DNA of 64,000 nt from Martelella lutilitoris (GCF_005924265.1 NZ_VCLB01000001.1:124001-188000), one strand, 5' to 3'. Shown: positions 17,034-26,981, counted from the first letter of the stretch. Translations and numbers: made by a program. Notes: generated by a model not told the origin, from the letters alone.

Positions 17034-18746
17034 ATGAAAACCAATGAAGGCGTCATCAAAACATTCATCGAGGCCGGAATCACGCGCGGCTTCACCCTGC
17101 CGGGCCTTGGCATCACCTGGTCGCTGCCGGCCTTTTTCGACCGCAAGGACGAGTTCGAACTGGTGCTGGCGCGCTCGGAACAGTCGGCCTCGATCATGGC
17201 CCAGGTCGCAGGCAAGCTTACCGGCCGCCCCGGCCTGCTGATGGCGCAGGGACCCTTTGCTTCCTCGACCGGCGCTTTCGGCATTCTGGAGGCCTATTTC
17301 TCCTCCTCGCCCATGGTCGTGCTCACCGACACGTCCTGCTATGACGGCTTTGCTCAGCACGGCGTCTACCAGACCATGACCGGCGACTATGGCGCGGGCG
17401 ACGCCTTTGCCGTGATGAAGACGATGACCAAATACGCCACCTACGCGACGACCCCGCAGGAGGCGATCTACGGCACCCAGCTTGCCGTCAAGCACGCTGC
17501 CACCCCCCGCCAGGGCCCGGCCGCCGTGGTCATGCGCACCAATATCATCAAGGAAGACGTGCCCGACCACCCGCGCGCGAAACTCTATCCGACCGAGGGT
17601 TATCTGCGTTCGACCCCGATGAAGCCCGACGGCGATGCGCTTGCCGCCATCGCCGAAGCGCTGAAGGGCGCGAAACGGCCGGTGATCATTGCAGGAAACG
17701 GCATCTATATGAGCCGCTCGGGCGAGAAGCTGTCGCGCCTTGCCAATCGCGAGGGCATAGCGGTTGCCTCCAGCTATCACGGCAAGGGCACGATCGATGA
17801 GACCACACCCGTCGCCGTCGGCATGATGGGCAACTGGGCGGCAAAATCCGCCAACCGCATGGTTCAGGCCGCAGACCTGATCCTCGTGCTCGGCTGCAGC
17901 CTCGGGCCGGAATATACCCGTTTCCGCGACGAGAAGATGATGCGGCCGGGCGAGCAGAAAATCATCCAGGTGGACATCGATCCGCTGCAGGCGGGCTGGG
18001 TCCTGCCGGTGGACATGGCGGTGACCGCCGATGTCGCCGATGTCGTATCCTTCCTTCTCGACCGCCCCGGCGTCGATCAGGCGACGGCCGAGCGGCGCAA
18101 GGATTTCATCTCCGCGCTGAAGACCGAAAACCGCTATGGCGCGTTGCCGCATTACAAGACCCGACCCGGCACGGTGCACTACGCAGACATCATGCGCGGG
18201 CTCGACGGTTTCCTGACCCCAGACGACCTCCTGACGCTCGATGCCGGCACCAACCGCATATGGGCAACGTCATCGCTGCCGCTGCGATCCCCGCACCAGC
18301 TCGTCGCCCCCGGCGGGATCGGCGGCATGGGCTGGTCGACGCCGGCGGCGACCGGCGCCAAGGTCACCTGCCCGGAAAAGCGCGTGACCGGCGTGATCGG
18401 CGACGGCGGTTTCGTCATGACCATGGATGCGATCGCGACGGCCGCCGAACAGAACCTCGACGTGGTCTATGTGGTCGCCAACAATGCCGGCCTCGGCATG
18501 GTGCGCGACAATCTCGGCAACAAGGCGATCGGCGTCAATTTCGGCGATCATGACTTTGCCAAGGTGGCCGAAGGTCTCGGCGGCTCCGGCATGACGGTGA
18601 CGGACGCCGACCAGATCGGCGACGCACTGCGGGAAGCGCATGAACGCGGCGGCCCAGTGGTGCTCGACGTCAAGGTCGATCCGGCAGCCAGCCATCGCGA
18701 CTGCTCCGACTATGACGACCTGCCGGACAATGTTTCGCTGAAATAG
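17034..18746 (+). CDS. Acetolactate synthase-like ThDP-dependent enzyme
   Basis: A 570-residue thiamine diphosphate enzyme of the large acetohydroxyacid synthase/benzoylformate decarboxylase family. The N-terminal Pyr domain has the cofactor-activating Glu in RSEQSA. A central Rossmann-like domain follows, and the C-terminal PP domain has the GDGGF...NN Mg-ThDP motif. There is no adjacent ilvN-type small subunit, and several active-site regions differ from IlvB, so this is probably not the biosynthetic enzyme. A decarboxylase or ligase of a 2-oxo acid is likely. A GGGAGG site precedes the ATG. An IclR-type gene follows, which suggests inducible catabolism. Confidence 0.82.
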   Translation: MKTNEGVIKTFIEAGITRGFTLPGLGITWSLPAFFDRKDEFELVLARSEQSASIMAQVAGKLTGRPGLLMAQGPFASSTGAFGILEAYFSSSPMVVLTDTSCYDGFAQHGVYQTMTGDYGAGDAFAVMKTMTKYATYATTPQEAIYGTQLAVKHAATPRQGPAAVVMRTNIIKEDVPDHPRAKLYPTEGYLRSTPMKPDGDALAAIAEALKGAKRPVIIAGNGIYMSRSGEKLSRLANREGIAVASSYHGKGTIDETTPVAVGMMGNWAAKSANRMVQAADLILVLGCSLGPEYTRFRDEKMMRPGEQKIIQVDIDPLQAGWVLPVDMAVTADVADVVSFLLDRPGVDQATAERRKDFISALKTENRYGALPHYKTRPGTVHYADIMRGLDGFLTPDDLLTLDAGTNRIWATSSLPLRSPHQLVAPGGIGGMGWSTPAATGAKVTCPEKRVTGVIGDGGFVMTMDAIATAAEQNLDVVYVVANNAGLGMVRDNLGNKAIGVNFGDHDFAKVAEGLGGSGMTVTDADQIGDALREAHERGGPVVLDVKVDPAASHRDCSDYDDLPDNVSLK

Positions 18747-18812
18747 AAGAGCCATTGCATGCGGCCCTGAAACCAAATGACAGATGGGCATGTGATGGGC
18801 TAAACAGGCACA

Positions 18813-19664
18813 ATGAGCGAGGAAAACGACAATAGCGGCCAGCCGGTCAAGCGGCGCGGCCGCCCCCGGCAGGATATCGGGGCCGCCGCCATCAACGAGG
18901 AACGCCCCTTCGTCAGCTCGCTGGCGCGGGGACTGTCCATTCTGCGCGCCTTCCGGGCCGAGGACAAGGTTCTCGGCACGCAGGCGCTTGCCGAGCGCAC
19001 GGGCCTGCACAAGACCACCGTGTCGCGCCTGCTTGGCACGCTGACCAAGCTCGGTTATCTGCGCTACATGCCCGAATACGGCAAATACGCCGTCTCCAAC
19101 GAGGTGCTCACCCTCGGCTATGCCGCGATCGGCCGGTTCGGGTTCGGCGAGCTGGTGCGCTCGCATATGGATCAGCTCGCGGCCAATGGCGATTGCGTCG
19201 TCGCGCTTTCCGTGCGCGACGGGGCGGAGATGATGTTCGTCGAACTGGTGCGCCGGCCGACGGCGGTGGCGCTCAACCTCAATGTCGGCTCCCGCATTCC
19301 GCTTGCCGAAAGCGCGCCGGGACGGGCCTATCTCTTTGCGCTTTCCGGGGAAGAACGCGAAGCGGCCTTCACGCTACTGAAGGACGTTCACGGCAAGGCC
19401 TGGGAGGCGCAGAAGAAGCCGGCGCTTGAGGCCGCGCTCGAACGCATGGCCCAGACCGGCTATTCGGAATCCTTCGGCGAATGGGTGCCCGACCACAATG
19501 CCATCGGCGTGGTCCTGCATGCCCCGATGACCGGCGACATCTACACGCTGAGCGTGGGCGGCAATGCCCGTAACCTGCCGGAGGAGAAGCTGAAAGCCAC
19601 GCATCTGCCGATGCTGATGCGCGCCGCCCAGGAGATTTCCGCCCTTTCCGGCGTCAATTTCTGA
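18813..19664 (+). CDS. IclR family transcriptional regulator
   Basis: A 283-residue regulator. After a basic, low-complexity start (RRGRPRQD), residues about 35-100 form the winged helix-turn-helix (SLARGLSILRAF, then TGLHKTTVSRLLGTL). The C-terminal IclR effector domain follows, with the PGRAYLFAL and DHNAIGVVLHAP segments typical of the family. Full length. It lies 66 bases after the ThDP enzyme on the same strand and is the obvious candidate to control it. The effector is unknown. Confidence 0.93.
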   Translation: MSEENDNSGQPVKRRGRPRQDIGAAAINEERPFVSSLARGLSILRAFRAEDKVLGTQALAERTGLHKTTVSRLLGTLTKLGYLRYMPEYGKYAVSNEVLTLGYAAIGRFGFGELVRSHMDQLAANGDCVVALSVRDGAEMMFVELVRRPTAVALNLNVGSRIPLAESAPGRAYLFALSGEEREAAFTLLKDVHGKAWEAQKKPALEAALERMAQTGYSESFGEWVPDHNAIGVVLHAPMTGDIYTLSVGGNARNLPEEKLKATHLPMLMRAAQEISALSGVNF

Positions 19665-19684
19665 GGCCCCGGTCTCGATCGGCC

Positions 19685-20260
19685 TCACTCATCCCATTCG
19701 ATCACGGTGAGTTCCGGCCACAGCGCCAGCCAGCGCTCGGCCTTGTTTTCGTAGACCTCGCGCGAGGCCTGGGTCTTGTTCGGCCTGACGGTGGCATTCA
19801 TCAGGTCGGCAAGGCCGAACGGCGCATCGCACTGCCAGCGCGCACCGACAGGCCGCATTCCGACAGAGGTGGCGGTGGCCGGAAAGGTGGTGATCGCTTC
19901 CGAAACGCTGTCATAGGGCTCGATGCCATAGCCGAAGCGTTCGCAATACCAAAGATGCACGCGGGCCTGGTTCTTGACGTCGATCCAGGCGGGGACGCCT
20001 TCGAACATGGCCCTGACCCGCGCCGCCTCGCGCGCTTCGCCGCGTTCGGAAAGGTCGTTCGGATCGAAATAGACGATGTCTATATCGGCGATGCCGTGGC
20101 CCGGGGCGTAGCCGAAGCGCCGGTTCCACATCGTCTGCGCCAGAACTCCGGCGACCAGCCAGCAATCCGGCAGGTCGATCCGGTCGAAATTCTCCAGAAT
20201 GGGTGAAAGCAGCGGGCTTTCCGAGAGAGCGGCCGCAAGCCGCGCGCATTGGTCGTCCAT
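19685..20260 (-). CDS. Nucleotidyltransferase family protein (COG3575/NTP_transf_6 type)
   Basis: A 191-residue protein of a poorly characterised nucleotidyltransferase-like family. The GIADIDIVYFD stretch supplies an acidic metal-binding triad of the DxD type, and the RPNKTQA segment near the C-terminus is shared in this family as I know it. The ATG at 20260 has GAGGAC seven bases upstream and is preferred over longer frames. The substrate is unknown. It is convergent with the IclR gene, with only 20 bases between stops. Confidence 0.75.
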   Translation of the reverse strand: MDDQCARLAAALSESPLLSPILENFDRIDLPDCWLVAGVLAQTMWNRRFGYAPGHGIADIDIVYFDPNDLSERGEAREAARVRAMFEGVPAWIDVKNQARVHLWYCERFGYGIEPYDSVSEAITTFPATATSVGMRPVGARWQCDAPFGLADLMNATVRPNKTQASREVYENKAERWLALWPELTVIEWDE

Positions 20261-20575
20261 CGAAGTCCTCTTCAGGTCCGGCGCCCGGACCCTGTAGGAG
20301 AAGCTTGGCGGAAAATCTGACGATTGCAAGCTCCGATAGGGTGGCGGGTCGATTTTCGCAGCACTTCCCGCACCGGTTTCCTGATGGCTGTCAAGGTGCC
20401 GCAGACGTGCCGGCAAATTGCCAAAAAGCAATTGAAATAAAACAACAAATTTCCGGATTTTTTGCTTGAAATGGCCGCATTGCGGGTCTTTCCTGACGTC
20501 GTGACCGGCAGCGCCTGTCGGCGCGTCCGATCATGCTGTGCGCGGATCAACCGCGGCAAAGATTGGAGGCTCACA
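20261..20575. promoter_or_regulatory. Divergent promoter region
   Basis: This region lies between the nucleotidyltransferase and dehydrogenase genes. The part from 20411 to 20470 is AT-rich and holds AATTGC (20416-20421) and GCAATT (20428-20433), a short dyad that could be an operator or promoter element. The rest shows nothing definite. Confidence 0.35.
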
Positions 20576-21676
20576 ATGATCTCGACAACCATTTTTCCCG
20601 GACGCTATGTCCAGGGCGCCAATGCTATCGGCCAGCTTGACGCGGAGATTGCCCGGCTTGGCACGAAAGCGCTTGCCATCATCGACAAGGGCGTGATGGC
20701 GCTGGTGCGCGATGCCGTCAGCGGCGGCGAAGAGGCGGCAATCGCCGTGGAGGCATTCAACGGCGAATGCTCGGACGAGGAAATTGCGCGCATCGGCAAG
20801 CGCGTCGCGGCTGAAAGCGCCGATGTGATCGCCGGCATCGGCGGCGGCAAGGCGCTTGATACGGCCAAGGCCGTGGCCCATGCGGCGGGCCTTCCCGTCG
20901 TCATCGTGCCGACGCTCGCCTCCACCGATGCGCCCTGCTCGGCGCTTTCGGTGATCTACACGGCGGAAGGCGCCTTCAAGCGCTATCTGGTCCTGCCGAA
21001 AAACCCGGATGTCGTGCTGGTCGACACACAACTGATCGTCGGCGCGCCGGTGCGCCTGTTCGTCGCCGGCATGGGCGACGCGCTCTCGACCTTTTTCGAG
21101 GCCGAGGACTGCCGCCATACGCAAAGCCCCAACATGACCGGCCGGATCGGCTCGATGACCGCCTACGGCCTTGCCCGCATGTGCTTTGACACCCTGCTCG
21201 CCGATGGTGCGGCGGCCAAGGCGGCGGCCTCGCAGAAGATCGTGACGCCCGAATTCGAACGGGTGGTGGAGGCCAACACGCTGCTCTCCGGCCTCGGCTT
21301 TGAAAGCGGCGGCCTTTCCGGCGCGCATGCGATCCATAACGGTCTCACGGCGCTTCCCGGCACGCATGCTTATTGGCACGGCGAGAAGGTCGCGATCGGC
21401 ACGCAGGCGCTCGTGATGTTGACGAAACGCCCGCGCGAGATCGTCGAGGCCGTCTACGGCTTCTCGGAGGCGATTGGCCTGCCGATAACGCTTGCGGATA
21501 TCGGCATCGGCGATGCCAGCGACGCCGACCTTCTGAAGGTCGCGAAGCTTGCCTGCGACCCGGCCGACACGATGGGCAATGTGCCCGGCTCCGTAAAGCC
21601 CGAAGACGTCGTCGCCGCCATCAGATCCGCCGACGCCGAGGGACGAAGCCGCAAGGCGAAACGGCTCGCCGCGTGA
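20576..21676 (+). CDS. Glycerol dehydrogenase-like iron/zinc alcohol dehydrogenase
   Basis: A 366-residue NAD-dependent polyol dehydrogenase of the GldA group. The N-terminal NAD domain has GIGGGKALDTAK. The metal site is built from the Asp in GMGDAL and the two His residues in GAHAIHNG and THAYWHGE, all present. It would oxidise glycerol to dihydroxyacetone or act on a related diol. The ATG was chosen because GGAGG stands at the right distance; a longer upstream frame lacks one. No dihydroxyacetone kinase is adjacent. Confidence 0.88.
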   Translation: MISTTIFPGRYVQGANAIGQLDAEIARLGTKALAIIDKGVMALVRDAVSGGEEAAIAVEAFNGECSDEEIARIGKRVAAESADVIAGIGGGKALDTAKAVAHAAGLPVVIVPTLASTDAPCSALSVIYTAEGAFKRYLVLPKNPDVVLVDTQLIVGAPVRLFVAGMGDALSTFFEAEDCRHTQSPNMTGRIGSMTAYGLARMCFDTLLADGAAAKAAASQKIVTPEFERVVEANTLLSGLGFESGGLSGAHAIHNGLTALPGTHAYWHGEKVAIGTQALVMLTKRPREIVEAVYGFSEAIGLPITLADIGIGDASDADLLKVAKLACDPADTMGNVPGSVKPEDVVAAIRSADAEGRSRKAKRLAA

Positions 21677-21748
21677 GGCGCCGATCGGGCGTTTCAAGGG
21701 CCGGGCGTTAAGCCCGGCTCGCACGGATGAGGCACACCAGCATCCCTA

Positions 21749-21880
21749 TCCCGTCACCCCGGCCTTGAGCCGGGGTCCAGGGCCAAGTGATAGACGGTTC
21801 ATTTTAGACTCTCTTCAGACGTGATCTTCTGTCCCTCTCGTGCCGCCCTGGATGCCGGCTCAAGGCCGGCATGACGATAT
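21749..21880. repeat. Paired palindromic intergenic repeat
   Basis: Two near reverse-complementary units of about 31 bases flank a spacer. Each unit is itself a hairpin: CCCCGGC/GCCGGGG at 21757-21775 and ATGCCGGC/GCCGGCAT at 21852-21872, with the CTTGA loop shared in opposite orientation. Related units occur at 27615-27737. This fits the dispersed extragenic palindromes of rhizobial genomes, which may also act as a bidirectional terminator here. Confidence 0.8.
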
Positions 21881-21943
21881 TTCGTGGAGCGACACGGCTT
21901 CAAGAGCGTCACCGAAAATCCGGCCAGGCCAGGCGCCCGGCCC

Positions 21944-22759
21944 TCAATGCGTGATCCGGCGACCGTGGGAAAACACCGAGAACCCGTCTCCGCGAGCGCT
22001 GGCGACGAGCGTGATCCCCGCCCTCTCCGCCGTTTCGACAGCAAGCGCGGTCGGCTGCGAGACGGCGATCAGCACCGGCGCGCCGGCGATCGCCGCCTTC
22101 TGCACCATTTCCACGGACAGCCGGCTGGTGACGACGAAGGCGCCGCGTGCAGCCGTCTCTTCCTTTCGGGAAAGAGCGCCGATCAGCTTGTCGAGCGCGT
22201 TGTGGCGGCCGACATCCTCACGCACCGCAAGCATGCCGGTGCCCGGCCTGAAAAAGCCTGCCCCATGAACGGCGCGCGTTTGCGCAAAGAGCGGCTGATG
22301 TTGAGAAAGGGCCGTAACCGCCGCATCCACATCAACGGTCGACATCGTGAAATCATCGCCTTCAACGATCGGCACCGGACGCATGGCGGCGTCAATGCTC
22401 TCCAGCCCGCAAAGCCCGCAGCCGACGGGGCCCGCCATCGAACGGCGACGCGCGGCGAGGGCGGCCGAGCGGTCTTCCGCAAGCGCAATCTGCAGATCGA
22501 TGCCGGAAGCAAACGGAACCGTTTCGACGCCAAGGATTTCGTCGGGACGGCAGGCAATGCCTTCCGTCAGGCTGAAACCATAGGCGAGGTCGACAAGGTC
22601 GGCAGGGGTCGCCATCAGCACGGCAAGGGAGGAGCCGCCATAGCTGAGCGCCACGGCCGTTTCGGCGGCGAGCGATTGAAAACCGCCGGCCGTCTTCCGG
22701 CTGCCGACGGAAAAAAGCGGCTTCAGTGGACGAGCTGCGGGCAGTTCCTCCTCAGCCAT
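21944..22759 (-). CDS. fdhD: Formate dehydrogenase accessory sulfurtransferase FdhD
   Basis: A 271-residue protein that transfers sulfur to the molybdenum cofactor of formate dehydrogenase. The defining CGLCG motif follows GPVG, and the AVREDVGRHNALDKL region is present. The ATG chosen overlaps the stop region of the upstream MocR-type gene by 8 bases, so translation is probably coupled. No formate dehydrogenase genes lie in the window. Confidence 0.95.
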   Translation of the reverse strand: MAEEELPAARPLKPLFSVGSRKTAGGFQSLAAETAVALSYGGSSLAVLMATPADLVDLAYGFSLTEGIACRPDEILGVETVPFASGIDLQIALAEDRSAALAARRRSMAGPVGCGLCGLESIDAAMRPVPIVEGDDFTMSTVDVDAAVTALSQHQPLFAQTRAVHGAGFFRPGTGMLAVREDVGRHNALDKLIGALSRKEETAARGAFVVTSRLSVEMVQKAAIAGAPVLIAVSQPTALAVETAERAGITLVASARGDGFSVFSHGRRITH

Positions 22760-24152
22760 TTTCCGCCACTCTGGCGGCGCGGCGCGGCTTGCTCTCCCCC
22801 TGAAGCATGGCGGCAATCAGCGCAAGCGACGACGAAAGCTCGATTTCCGACGAGGCGGCGAGCGCCACGCGGATTGCGGGGGCAGTGGGTTCGCGCCCGG
22901 CGCGGAACGAACTGCCGGCGGCAACAGCAACGCCGCGATGGCGGGCGCGATCGACGAAGGCGGCCTCGTTCGTGCCTTCGGGCAGCGGGATCCACACATG
23001 AAGCGCTCCCGGCGTCATGGCGCAGGCAATGCCGGAGAGTTCCTTGTCGGCGATCGCGCGGCGACGCTTCAGCGCCATGCGCTGCCAGTTGACCAGCTCC
23101 ATCGCCGTGCCGTCGACGATCCAGCGGCTGGCGATCTCGGCCATCACCGGGGTCGCGATCCAGTTGGCGGCAAGGTAGCGGTTTGAAACGACGGCCGCAT
23201 ACCGGTCGGGAGCGACCAGAAACCCGCATCTAAGGCCGGGGATCGTATTCTTCGACAGGTCTGTCATGTAGAGCGTGCGCTCCGGGGCAAAGGCCGCGAG
23301 CGGCGGCGGCCGGTTTTCCACCAGCGGCCCGAGCACGTCGTTCTCGATGATCGCAAGATCAAACCTGCGCGCGATCCCGGCAATCGCCCGCCGACGCGGC
23401 GCGCTCGTCACCGTGCCGCGCGGTCCGGCGGCCGAGGGCTGCAGAAAGATCGCCCTCAGCCGCTTGCGCGCGGCAAGCGCCTCAAGCGCCGAAGGCAGGA
23501 TCCCCTCTGCGTCCGTAGGGACCGATTCGAGGTCGATGCCGAGATAGCCGGCAAGCGGCCGCGCCATCGGATGGGTGAGATCCTCCGCCGCCATGGCCGA
23601 ACCGGGCGGGGCAACGCTCATGAAGGCCGCCGTCATCGCATCGCTGGAACCGTTGGTGACGGTAACGCCGTGCGGCGGAGCCTTCAGGCCGCAGGCCGCC
23701 AGCCAGCTGACGCCCGCCATCCGGTAGCGCCGGAACAGCGCGTTCGGGATCATCGAGAAGGCGAGATCCGGCGGCATGGTCGCGCCGAGCTCGGCAAAGG
23801 CATTGCGGAACCGGCCAAGACTGCGGCTCTCGCAGACCGGCTTCAGGATCGAGAGATCAACGACGCCGGACGTTCCTTCCGTCAGATGCGGCCGCTCAGG
23901 CGCACTCGACGACGCCTTGATATAGGAGCCGCGCCCCACCTCGCCGGTAACGAGCCCCCGGCGCGACAGCTCCTCATAGGCGCGGGAGACGGTCTGGACG
24001 GAGATCTTCAGGTCAGCCGCCATCTGCCGCTGCGGCGGCAGCCGCATGCCGTCGATCAGCAGGCCGTCGCGGACAGCGCCGGCGATCTGTTCGGCAATGG
24101 AAAGATAGGCCGGTCGCTTGATCAGCCTCGGATTGGGACGCCATTTGGTCAT
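22752..24152 (-). CDS. MocR-type regulator (GntR-like HTH fused to aminotransferase fold)
   Basis: A 466-residue regulator. Residues about 15-80 are a GntR winged helix-turn-helix (LPPQRQMAADL, then VSRAYEELSRRG). The rest is a PLP-dependent fold type I aminotransferase domain with the Lys-bearing SKNTIPGLRCGF region, so PLP may bind. MocR proteins usually sense a vitamin B6 or amino-acid derivative. The 8-base overlap with fdhD links it to that gene, although a direct role in formate metabolism is not implied by the family. Confidence 0.9.
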   Translation of the reverse strand: MTKWRPNPRLIKRPAYLSIAEQIAGAVRDGLLIDGMRLPPQRQMAADLKISVQTVSRAYEELSRRGLVTGEVGRGSYIKASSSAPERPHLTEGTSGVVDLSILKPVCESRSLGRFRNAFAELGATMPPDLAFSMIPNALFRRYRMAGVSWLAACGLKAPPHGVTVTNGSSDAMTAAFMSVAPPGSAMAAEDLTHPMARPLAGYLGIDLESVPTDAEGILPSALEALAARKRLRAIFLQPSAAGPRGTVTSAPRRRAIAGIARRFDLAIIENDVLGPLVENRPPPLAAFAPERTLYMTDLSKNTIPGLRCGFLVAPDRYAAVVSNRYLAANWIATPVMAEIASRWIVDGTAMELVNWQRMALKRRRAIADKELSGIACAMTPGALHVWIPLPEGTNEAAFVDRARHRGVAVAAGSSFRAGREPTAPAIRVALAASSEIELSSSLALIAAMLQGESKPRRAARVAENG

Positions 24153-24315
24153 GCCCCATCGTGCGGCAAATCATATCAATTGACAATAGGTCAGGCGGGA
24201 ACGAGCGCATCGACATCGCGACACAAGCTATTGAATTGCAGAACATCTTCTGCCCTGCCCCCTGGCGGCGGCGGCCAAAATCAGTGCAATTGGTTAAGGC
24301 ACTGTGAAAACCCGG

Positions 24316-25368
24316 TCAGGTGCCGAGGCTCTCGATCTTGGTGCAAAGCCAGTCCGACAGCTTCAGCGAGGCGGCGGCGGCGGCCACCATCTGCGGCAAG
24401 GTCAGCCACTCCAGCGTCCACGCGGCGCCCGAGCGCTCCTGCTCATGCACCAGCGCCATATGCATGGCCGCAAGCTGCGCCGCGTTGAAACGCGACAGCG
24501 ACACCAGCACCTCGGCCGTCACCGGATTGCGCTTGCCTTCGATATCGGAGGATTCCCCGCCGCCGGAAAGCTCGATTTCCTCGCCCATCTCGGCAAGCAG
24601 CGCGATGTCGAGGCCGAACTTGCCGAGGCTGCCGGTGATCTGCGACATGGCGGAGGCGAATTCGGCGATCACATTGCGCTGGTTCTGCCATTGCGGCGCG
24701 TCGATCAGGCCAAGAAGATCGGCCAGCATGGCCCGGACCTCGACAGCCTCATCCGGCAAACGATGCAGTGTGCCGACCGCGCCGCCGAATTGCACGGCAA
24801 AGAGCTGTCCGTCGAGCCTCAAGAGAAACTGCCTGAGATAAAGAACCGGCTCGCGCCAGGAGCGCAACCGGTCGGAAACGGTGATCGGCATCGCCGGCTG
24901 CATGCGTGTGCGCCCCATCAGCCTGCGTTCGCCAAAGCGTGAATCGAGCGTTTCCATGCGCTGGAAAAGATGATCTAGCCGGTCGATCAGGAGCGTCGAC
25001 ACCGCCGACAGCCGCATCATCAAAGAGGTATCGATGACATCCTGGCTGGTCGCGCCGAAATGCACATGGTCCGCCGCATCCGGGCCTACGGCCGCGCGGA
25101 GCTGACGCACGAGATCGGGCACGACGATGCCGTCGCGACCGGTCGCGATCTTCAACGCCTCGATATCCGGTGAAAAGGAGGCACAGACTTCGCCAATGCG
25201 CTTCGCGGCCGCTTCCGGAATGACGCCGGCGCGGGCCTCGGCCTCGGCAAGGGCGGCCTCGAAGGCCAGCATGGCCTTGATTTCCGCATCGAGCGAAAAG
25301 AAGGCGGCAACCTCGTCGTCGCCCACCAGGCCCGAAAGCACGGGATGATCAAAAGCAGAATAACTCAT
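24316..25368 (-). CDS. PcaB-like 3-carboxy-cis,cis-muconate cycloisomerase/lyase family protein
   Basis: A 350-residue member of the fumarase/aspartase superfamily, closest in length and N-terminus to PcaB of the protocatechuate pathway. The HFGATSQDVIDT segment is intact. The superfamily signature loop, usually GSSxMPxKxNP, reads GGGESSDIEGKRNP, which keeps the Ser pair and the KRNP end but replaces the Met-Pro. No other pca gene is adjacent. It could be a diverged PcaB or a lyase with another substrate. Confidence 0.72.
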   Translation of the reverse strand: MSYSAFDHPVLSGLVGDDEVAAFFSLDAEIKAMLAFEAALAEAEARAGVIPEAAAKRIGEVCASFSPDIEALKIATGRDGIVVPDLVRQLRAAVGPDAADHVHFGATSQDVIDTSLMMRLSAVSTLLIDRLDHLFQRMETLDSRFGERRLMGRTRMQPAMPITVSDRLRSWREPVLYLRQFLLRLDGQLFAVQFGGAVGTLHRLPDEAVEVRAMLADLLGLIDAPQWQNQRNVIAEFASAMSQITGSLGKFGLDIALLAEMGEEIELSGGGESSDIEGKRNPVTAEVLVSLSRFNAAQLAAMHMALVHEQERSGAAWTLEWLTLPQMVAAAAASLKLSDWLCTKIESLGT

Positions 25369-25526
25369 GGATTGCGATCGCTTGCTACTGGAAACAGCAG
25401 GAGGGCGGAACCATCCCGACCGACACGGGTGCGGTGAAGACCGGCACCGACCTCACATTGCGACAATGGCGCGACAAGCGCAAGGGCGAAGCCCTGTTTT
25501 CCGCGTTCCAGCGGCCCGCATAGCAA

Positions 25527-25549
25527 GAAGGCGGCCGATGGCCGCCTTC
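25527..25549 (-). terminator. Probable intrinsic terminator after leuC
   Basis: A perfect 10-base stem, GAAGGCGGCC/GGCCGCCTTC, with a 3-base loop lies 23 bases beyond the leuC stop. The U tract after it is weak. Confidence 0.55.
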
Positions 25550-25571
25550 GCAAAACCCGCTGCGTCGCGCA

Positions 25572-26981
25572 TTACTTCCAGTCGCGAATATCGACGAACC
25601 GGCCTTCGATGGCGGCGGCTGCTGCCATTGCGGGCGAGACCAGATGGGTGCGCCCCTTGTAGCCCTGGCGCCCCTCGAAGTTGCGGTTCGATGTCGAGGC
25701 GCAGCGCTCCTCCGGCTTCAGCCGGTCGTCATTCATCGCAAGGCACATGGAACAGCCCGGCTCGCGCCATTCGAAACCGGCCTCGAGGAAAATCTTGTCG
25801 AGGCCTTCGGCTTCCGCCTGTTCCTTCACCAGGCCCGAGCCCGGCACGACCATGGCATTGACCCGATCGGCAACCTTGCGGCCCTTGGCGACGGCAGCAG
25901 CGGCGCGCAGATCCTCGATGCGGCCATTGGTGCAGGAACCGATGAAGACGCGGTCGATCTCGATATCGGTGATTTTCGTTCCGGGCGTCAGCCCCATATA
26001 TTTCAGCGCCCGCCATTTGGAGGCGCGCTTGGTCTCGTCGGCGATATCGTCCGGGTTCGGCACTTCGCCGGTCACCGCGATCACGTCTTCCGGCGAGGAC
26101 CCCCAGGAGACGATCGGCGGCAGGTTGGCGGCATCGAGCGTGACGACGCGATCATATTCCGCACCCTCATCCGTCGTCAGCGACTTCCAGTACTCGACAG
26201 CCCGGTCCCAGGCCTCGCCCTTCGGCGCGCGCGGGCGTTCCTTGATATAGGCGAAGGTCTTTTCGTCCGGCGCGATCAGACCGGCGCGGGCGCCGCCCTC
26301 AATCGTCATGTTGCAGACGGTCATGCGGCCTTCCATGGAAAGATCGCGGATCGCCTCGCCGGCAAATTCGATGACGTGGCCGGTGCCGCCGGCCGTGCCG
26401 ATCTCGCCGATGATCGCCAGGATGATGTCCTTGGCGGTGACGCCTTCCGGCGCCTTGCCGTCGACGCGCACCAGCATGTTCTTGGCCTTCGACTGGATCA
26501 GCGTCTGGGTGGCGAGCACATGCTCCACCTCTGACGTGCCGATGCCATGCGCCAGCGCGCCAAACGCGCCGTGCGTCGAGGTGTGGCTGTCGCCGCACAC
26601 GATCGTCATGCCCGGCAGGGTGAAGCCCTGTTCCGGCCCGACGATGTGGACGATTCCCTGGCGCTTATCCTTCTCGGAGTAATATTCGACGCCGAAATCG
26701 AGCGCATTCTGGGCAAGGGCCGCCACCTGGATGCGGCTTTCCTCGTTCTTGATGCCGTTGACGCGGTCGGGCGTGGTCGGAACGTTATGATCGACGACGG
26801 CCAGCGTCTTTGCCGGCGCGTGAACCGTGCGGCCTGCGAGCCTCAACCCCTCGAAGGCCTGCGGGCTGGTGACTTCGTGGACCAGATGGCGGTCGATATA
26901 GATGAGACAGGTGCCGTCATCCTGGCTGTCCACCAGATGATCGTCCCAGATCTTGTCGTAGATTGTGCGAGCCTTGCTCAT
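25572..26981 (-). CDS. leuC: 3-isopropylmalate dehydratase large subunit
   Basis: A 469-residue aconitase-family protein for leucine synthesis that isomerises 2- and 3-isopropylmalate together with LeuD. The YDKIWDDH start and the iron-sulfur ligands in GSCTNGR and EPGCSMC are all present. Length equals the usual LeuC. An upstream ATG five codons earlier is possible, but [12 protein letters not shown] matches the family. leuD is not adjacent. Confidence 0.96.
   Translation of the reverse strand: MSKARTIYDKIWDDHLVDSQDDGTCLIYIDRHLVHEVTSPQAFEGLRLAGRTVHAPAKTLAVVDHNVPTTPDRVNGIKNEESRIQVAALAQNALDFGVEYYSEKDKRQGIVHIVGPEQGFTLPGMTIVCGDSHTSTHGAFGALAHGIGTSEVEHVLATQTLIQSKAKNMLVRVDGKAPEGVTAKDIILAIIGEIGTAGGTGHVIEFAGEAIRDLSMEGRMTVCNMTIEGGARAGLIAPDEKTFAYIKERPRAPKGEAWDRAVEYWKSLTTDEGAEYDRVVTLDAANLPPIVSWGSSPEDVIAVTGEVPNPDDIADETKRASKWRALKYMGLTPGTKITDIEIDRVFIGSCTNGRIEDLRAAAAVAKGRKVADRVNAMVVPGSGLVKEQAEAEGLDKIFLEAGFEWREPGCSMCLAMNDDRLKPEERCASTSNRNFEGRQGYKGRTHLVSPAMAAAAAIEGRFVDIRDWK

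Noticed and set aside
17034-18746. Calling this gene ilvB
   Set aside because: There is no adjacent small subunit, an IclR regulator follows, and only general ThDP enzyme motifs are shared.
21749-21880. Possible CRISPR or tRNA remnant
   Set aside because: Repeat units are palindromic and inverted, not evenly spaced direct repeats, and no cloverleaf forms.
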